Below are positions 33,328 through 34,679 of a stretch of 34,679 bases of DNA, one piece after another (within the stretch, counting starts at the first letter, position 1; the number at the start of each line of letters is the position of its first letter). The stretch comes from Candidatus Helarchaeota archaeon (GTDB lineage: Archaea > Asgardarchaeota > Lokiarchaeia > Helarchaeales > RDOG01), in the NCBI GenBank assembly GCA_029838215.1, contig JALGVI010000036.1:1-34679 (forward strand), read 5' to 3'. The notes beneath the pieces were generated by a model. The model was not told where the DNA came from. It did not search any database and saw only the letters and a program-made list of their open reading frames with translations. A program made the translations under genes and the position numbers.

Positions 33328-33360
33328 TGCTCTATCCAAGCTAAGCCACGCGTCCAGATT

Positions 33361-33367
33361 AAAAAAA
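33361..33367 (-). terminator. T-tract after tRNA-Arg(GCG)
   Basis: Seven T residues on the minus strand follow the encoded CCA of tRNA-Arg(GCG), only 12 bases before the 5' end of tRNA-Arg(CCG). It may terminate, or leak to allow a joint transcript. Confidence 0.45.
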
Positions 33368-33406
33368 TGGTGGGCACGCCGAGATTTGAACTCGGGATCT
33401 CCTGCT

Positions 33407-33432
33407 TTCTCCATCAATTCAAGCGATTGATT
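33407..33432 (-). other. Intron of tRNA-Arg(GCG) at 37/38
   Basis: 26 bases with an internal hairpin (ATCAAT/ATTGAT around a 7-base loop) between G37 and A38, the canonical archaeal position. Confidence 0.8.
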
Positions 33433-33449
33433 CCGCAGGCAGGCGCTCT

Positions 33450-33481
33450 TTTTGGGATCTAATTGCATGCAAGCAAGGTCA
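33450..33481 (-). other. Non-canonical intron in the D-loop of tRNA-Arg(GCG)
   Basis: 32 bases inserted between GGAT and AGAGC of the D-arm. The flanking exon TTTGG can pair with CCAAA at the intron end and TTGC/GCAA forms an inner hairpin, in line with a splicing-endonuclease substrate. Confidence 0.7.
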
Positions 33482-33523
33482 ATCCAAACTAAGCCACGCG
33501 CCCTTGCAATTCACAACGGCTTT

Positions 33524-33533
33524 CATTTTAAAC
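33524..33533 (-). promoter_or_regulatory. TATA box of the tRNA-Arg pair
   Basis: The minus strand reads GTTTAAAATG, 21-30 bases ahead of the tRNA-Arg(GCG) 5' end, the usual archaeal distance for transcription from the mature end. Confidence 0.55.
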
Positions 33534-33611
33534 GAAAACGTTAATTCCAACAAAATTTTTCTAAAAAAATTAAAGATAAATTTTGCCATTTTTGCTATCT
33601 GAAATCTGATT

Positions 33612-34019
33612 TTAGAAGCTTATCTCAAACTTAGCCGTCATCACTTTTTTGATGGCTTCGATTAAGTCAGCTGCTTTTTCATAATATTCTCTTGTCTTGT
33701 CATTCGAATAAAAAACTAAGACCGCATAATCACTTGTTTCTCGTGCTTCAAATAACTCATTAAGATTTTTACCAATCTTTACGTCGATCAGACCCTCTTT
33801 AATGACTCTCAAACCGAACATTGTGACAGTTCCACTATGGGATTTAGGAGAAAGTCCCAAAAGATATAATAGTCCTCGAGCTGCTAACAATGCAGCATAA
33901 TAGGATCTACTGATTGAATCATCGTAACGGTCTTTATCTAACAGTATCTTGGCACTCAATAATTTTTCTTCTCCTCGCATGACTAATTGTCTTGCAATCT
34001 CCTTTATTTCCTTTTCCAT
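33612..34019 (-). CDS. HEPN-domain protein (UPF0332 type), partner of MNT nucleotidyltransferase
   Basis: A 135-residue all-helical protein. It matches the UPF0332/COG1895 HEPN pattern: SRSYYAALLAARGLLYLLG, KSHSGTVTMFG, and LFEARETSDYAV. In HEPN/MNT pairs the HEPN member is the usual toxin (RNase-like) and MNT the antitoxin. No clear R-x4-6-H motif is visible here, so nuclease activity is uncertain. ATG 34019 lies inside the end of the MNT gene (16-base overlap), as expected for a coupled two-gene module. Confidence 0.85.
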   Translation of the reverse strand: MEKEIKEIARQLVMRGEEKLLSAKILLDKDRYDDSISRSYYAALLAARGLLYLLGLSPKSHSGTVTMFGLRVIKEGLIDVKIGKNLNELFEARETSDYAVLVFYSNDKTREYYEKAADLIEAIKKVMTAKFEISF

Positions 34020-34327
34020 AATTTTTTACCCTCTTTTATTATGTTATCAAAAAACGGTTCTTTCACGTGTTCCAAATCGTTTGGCGTGATGTATTTTGCA
34101 CTAATAACGACAGATGTATCTAAATAAATAGCATACTTGAATTCAGAAAATCGATATCTTGTCTTTTCTATATTGCTAGTTACTAGAAGTAGGTCTATAT
34201 CACTCATTGGAGAAAAATCTCCACGCGCAACTGACCCGAATAAAATTATCGCACTTAGATTTTCATCCGTTTTAGGATATTCCTCTGAAATTTTCCTTAT
34301 TATTTCATTTTTATGAAGCAGTAGCAC
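34004..34327 (-). CDS. MNT-type minimal nucleotidyltransferase
   Basis: 107 residues from a GTG at 34327, chosen because it has GAGG about 9 bases upstream, fits the 100-110 residue family size and follows a TATA-like element. A longer frame to 34462 would run into the aminotransferase gene and begins with an implausible hydrophobic stretch. The active-site motif GSVARGDFSPMSDIDLLLV holds Gly31-Ser32, Asp43 and Asp45, the full nucleotidyltransferase pattern. In known pairs MNT modifies HEPN with AMP and neutralises it. Confidence 0.88.
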   Translation of the reverse strand: MLLLHKNEIIRKISEEYPKTDENLSAIILFGSVARGDFSPMSDIDLLLVTSNIEKTRYRFSEFKYAIYLDTSVVISAKYITPNDLEHVKEPFFDNIIKEGKKLWKRK

Positions 34328-34360
34328 GTTTCTTTCCTCAAATATTTGCCTATAAACAAG

Positions 34361-34370
34361 TAATATATTG
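34361..34370 (-). promoter_or_regulatory. TATA-like element of the MNT/HEPN pair
   Basis: The minus strand reads CAATATATTA about 38 bases ahead of the GTG at 34327, supporting that start and a separate promoter for the pair. Confidence 0.4.
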
Positions 34371-34443
34371 CAAGGATTTAAAATTTTTAGGAGAGAAATG
34401 AAAAAAAAGTATTTATTGGTCGAAAGTTCGCCTACTTTGCTGA

Positions 34444-34679
34444 TTAAACTTTTACAACCCATCTAAAGGGGTCAGTTTCTTCGCATAACTGAATCTTGGT
34501 CAACAAATCATAAAGCTTTTGAGTGATAGAACCTACTTTGAAATCGTTGAATACGTGTTCTTTTCCTTCAAAGGCAATTGAGCCGATTGGCGTGATTACT
34601 GCGGCAGTTCCGGTGCAAAAGCATTCTGATGCTTTAAACACTTCGTCATAAGGGATGTCTCGCTCTTCCACGGTCATGT
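34444..34679 (-). CDS. ilvE: Branched-chain amino acid aminotransferase, C-terminal end (cut by window edge)
   Basis: The last 78 residues of a fold type IV aminotransferase. ECFCTGTAAVITPIGSIAF is the conserved cofactor-phosphate-binding GTA segment. The closing part (QKLYDLLTKIQ then DPFRWVVKV) fits the eukaryote-like BCAT group, where a Trp closes the protein. The frame is open past base 34679, so the N-terminal part with the PLP lysine is missing. It interconverts Val, Leu and Ile with their 2-oxo acids. Confidence 0.87.
   Translation of the reverse strand, partial: MTVEERDIPYDEVFKASECFCTGTAAVITPIGSIAFEGKEHVFNDFKVGSITQKLYDLLTKIQLCEETDPFRWVVKV

Larger units (their letters stand above)
33231..33355 (-). 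tRNA. tRNA-Arg(CCG) with intron at 37/38
   Basis: A 125-base gene with CCA encoded and discriminator G. The acceptor stem is GGACGCG/CGCGTCC, anticodon stem CTTCC/GGAAG, and T-stem GGGTG/CACTC (one G-T). The anticodon CCG is at plus-strand 33318-33320. The spliced loop would read CTCCGGA, as in other archaeal tRNA-Arg(CCG). A 47-base intron lies at 33270-33316 and contains a tandem duplicate that includes exon sequence (see findings). CTCC of the loop can pair with GGAG in the intron, leaving a GGG bulge at the 5' cut site. Confidence 0.88.
33368..33503 (-). tRNA. tRNA-Arg(GCG) with two introns (D-loop and 37/38)
   Basis: A 136-base gene with CCA encoded and discriminator A. The acceptor stem is GGGCGCG/CGTGCCC (one G-T), anticodon stem CCTGC/GCAGG, and T-stem CCGAG/CTCGG. 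The anticodon GCG is at plus-strand 33434-33436 in loop CTGCGGA. The D-arm GCTTAGTTTGGAT-AGAGC is complete only if 33450-33481 (32 bases) is removed. The anticodon loop is complete only if 33407-33432 (26 bases) is removed. The neighbouring tRNA-Arg(CCG) has the same D-arm uninterrupted, which confirms the insertion. Confidence 0.87.

Noticed and set aside
33368-33503. Reading the region as a tRNA pseudogene
   Set aside because: All stems pair fully once two introns with their own hairpins are removed, and CCA, promoter and T-tract are present.
34328-34462. Longer N-terminus for the MNT nucleotidyltransferase
   Set aside because: It would overlap the aminotransferase end and cover the TATA-like element; the GTG at 34327 with a ribosome site fits the family length.

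Overview
This is a stretch of AT-rich archaeal chromosome. The archaeal calls are the 5' part of an archaeal-type Pus10, a KsgA/Dim1-type rRNA dimethyltransferase followed by a HemK2/Mtq2-like methyltransferase, an archaea-specific Ski2-like helicase with a DUF5814/ASH-Ski2 layout, a type II methionine aminopeptidase, TATA-box promoters 25-55 bases ahead of starts, and two tRNA genes with bulge-helix-bulge type introns. I cannot name the lineage. An Asgard or other deep archaeal metagenome bin fits the gene content and the large surface proteins, but that is inference.

Layout, left to right. Bases 1-608 (-): pus10, cut by the window edge. 788-3416 (+): a tight run of a gingipain-like (C25) protein, ksgA and a HemK-like methyltransferase. 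3390-5709 (-): a secreted, membrane-anchored subtilisin-like protease whose reading frame is broken once near 4060. 5913-8498 (+): the Ski2-like helicase.

8513-21317 (-): a six-gene cluster that dominates the window. In transcription order it holds a 2288-residue surface protein with two transglutaminase-like domains and many Ig-like repeats, a 123-residue DUF4129-like protein, a DUF4350-like membrane protein, a MoxR AAA+ ATPase, a DUF58/vWA protein and a multi-pass membrane protein. This is a variant of the MoxR-DUF58-transglutaminase association known in many prokaryotes. Here both transglutaminase-like domains have lost the catalytic cysteine while keeping His and Asp. The small DUF4129-like protein resembles the cytoplasmic tail of the giant.

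21548-24722: dTMP kinase (+), a B12-binding-type radical SAM protein (-) and methionine aminopeptidase (+). 24739-29517: four genes of unknown role; the only recognisable one is a divergent tRNA-guanine-transglycosylase-like enzyme, translationally coupled to an unknown partner. 29555-31282 (-): tRNA-Ile(GAU), then pdxT and pdxS (PLP synthase). 31483-32673 (+): a class I aminotransferase. 32828-33196 (+): a small tail-anchored zinc-ribbon protein. 33231-33503 (-): two tandem tRNA-Arg genes (CCG and GCG) with unusual introns. 33612-34327 (-): a HEPN/MNT pair. 34444-34679 (-): the C-terminal end of a branched-chain aminotransferase.

The most notable signals are the cysteine-less double transglutaminase protein and its operon, the 26-bp tandem duplication inside the intron-containing tRNA-Arg(CCG) gene, the tRNA-Arg(GCG) gene with a second intron in its D-loop, the transglycosylase paralogue with an altered active site, and a C25-type protein that lacks its catalytic His. 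No CRISPR array, insertion sequence, rRNA or replication origin was seen.
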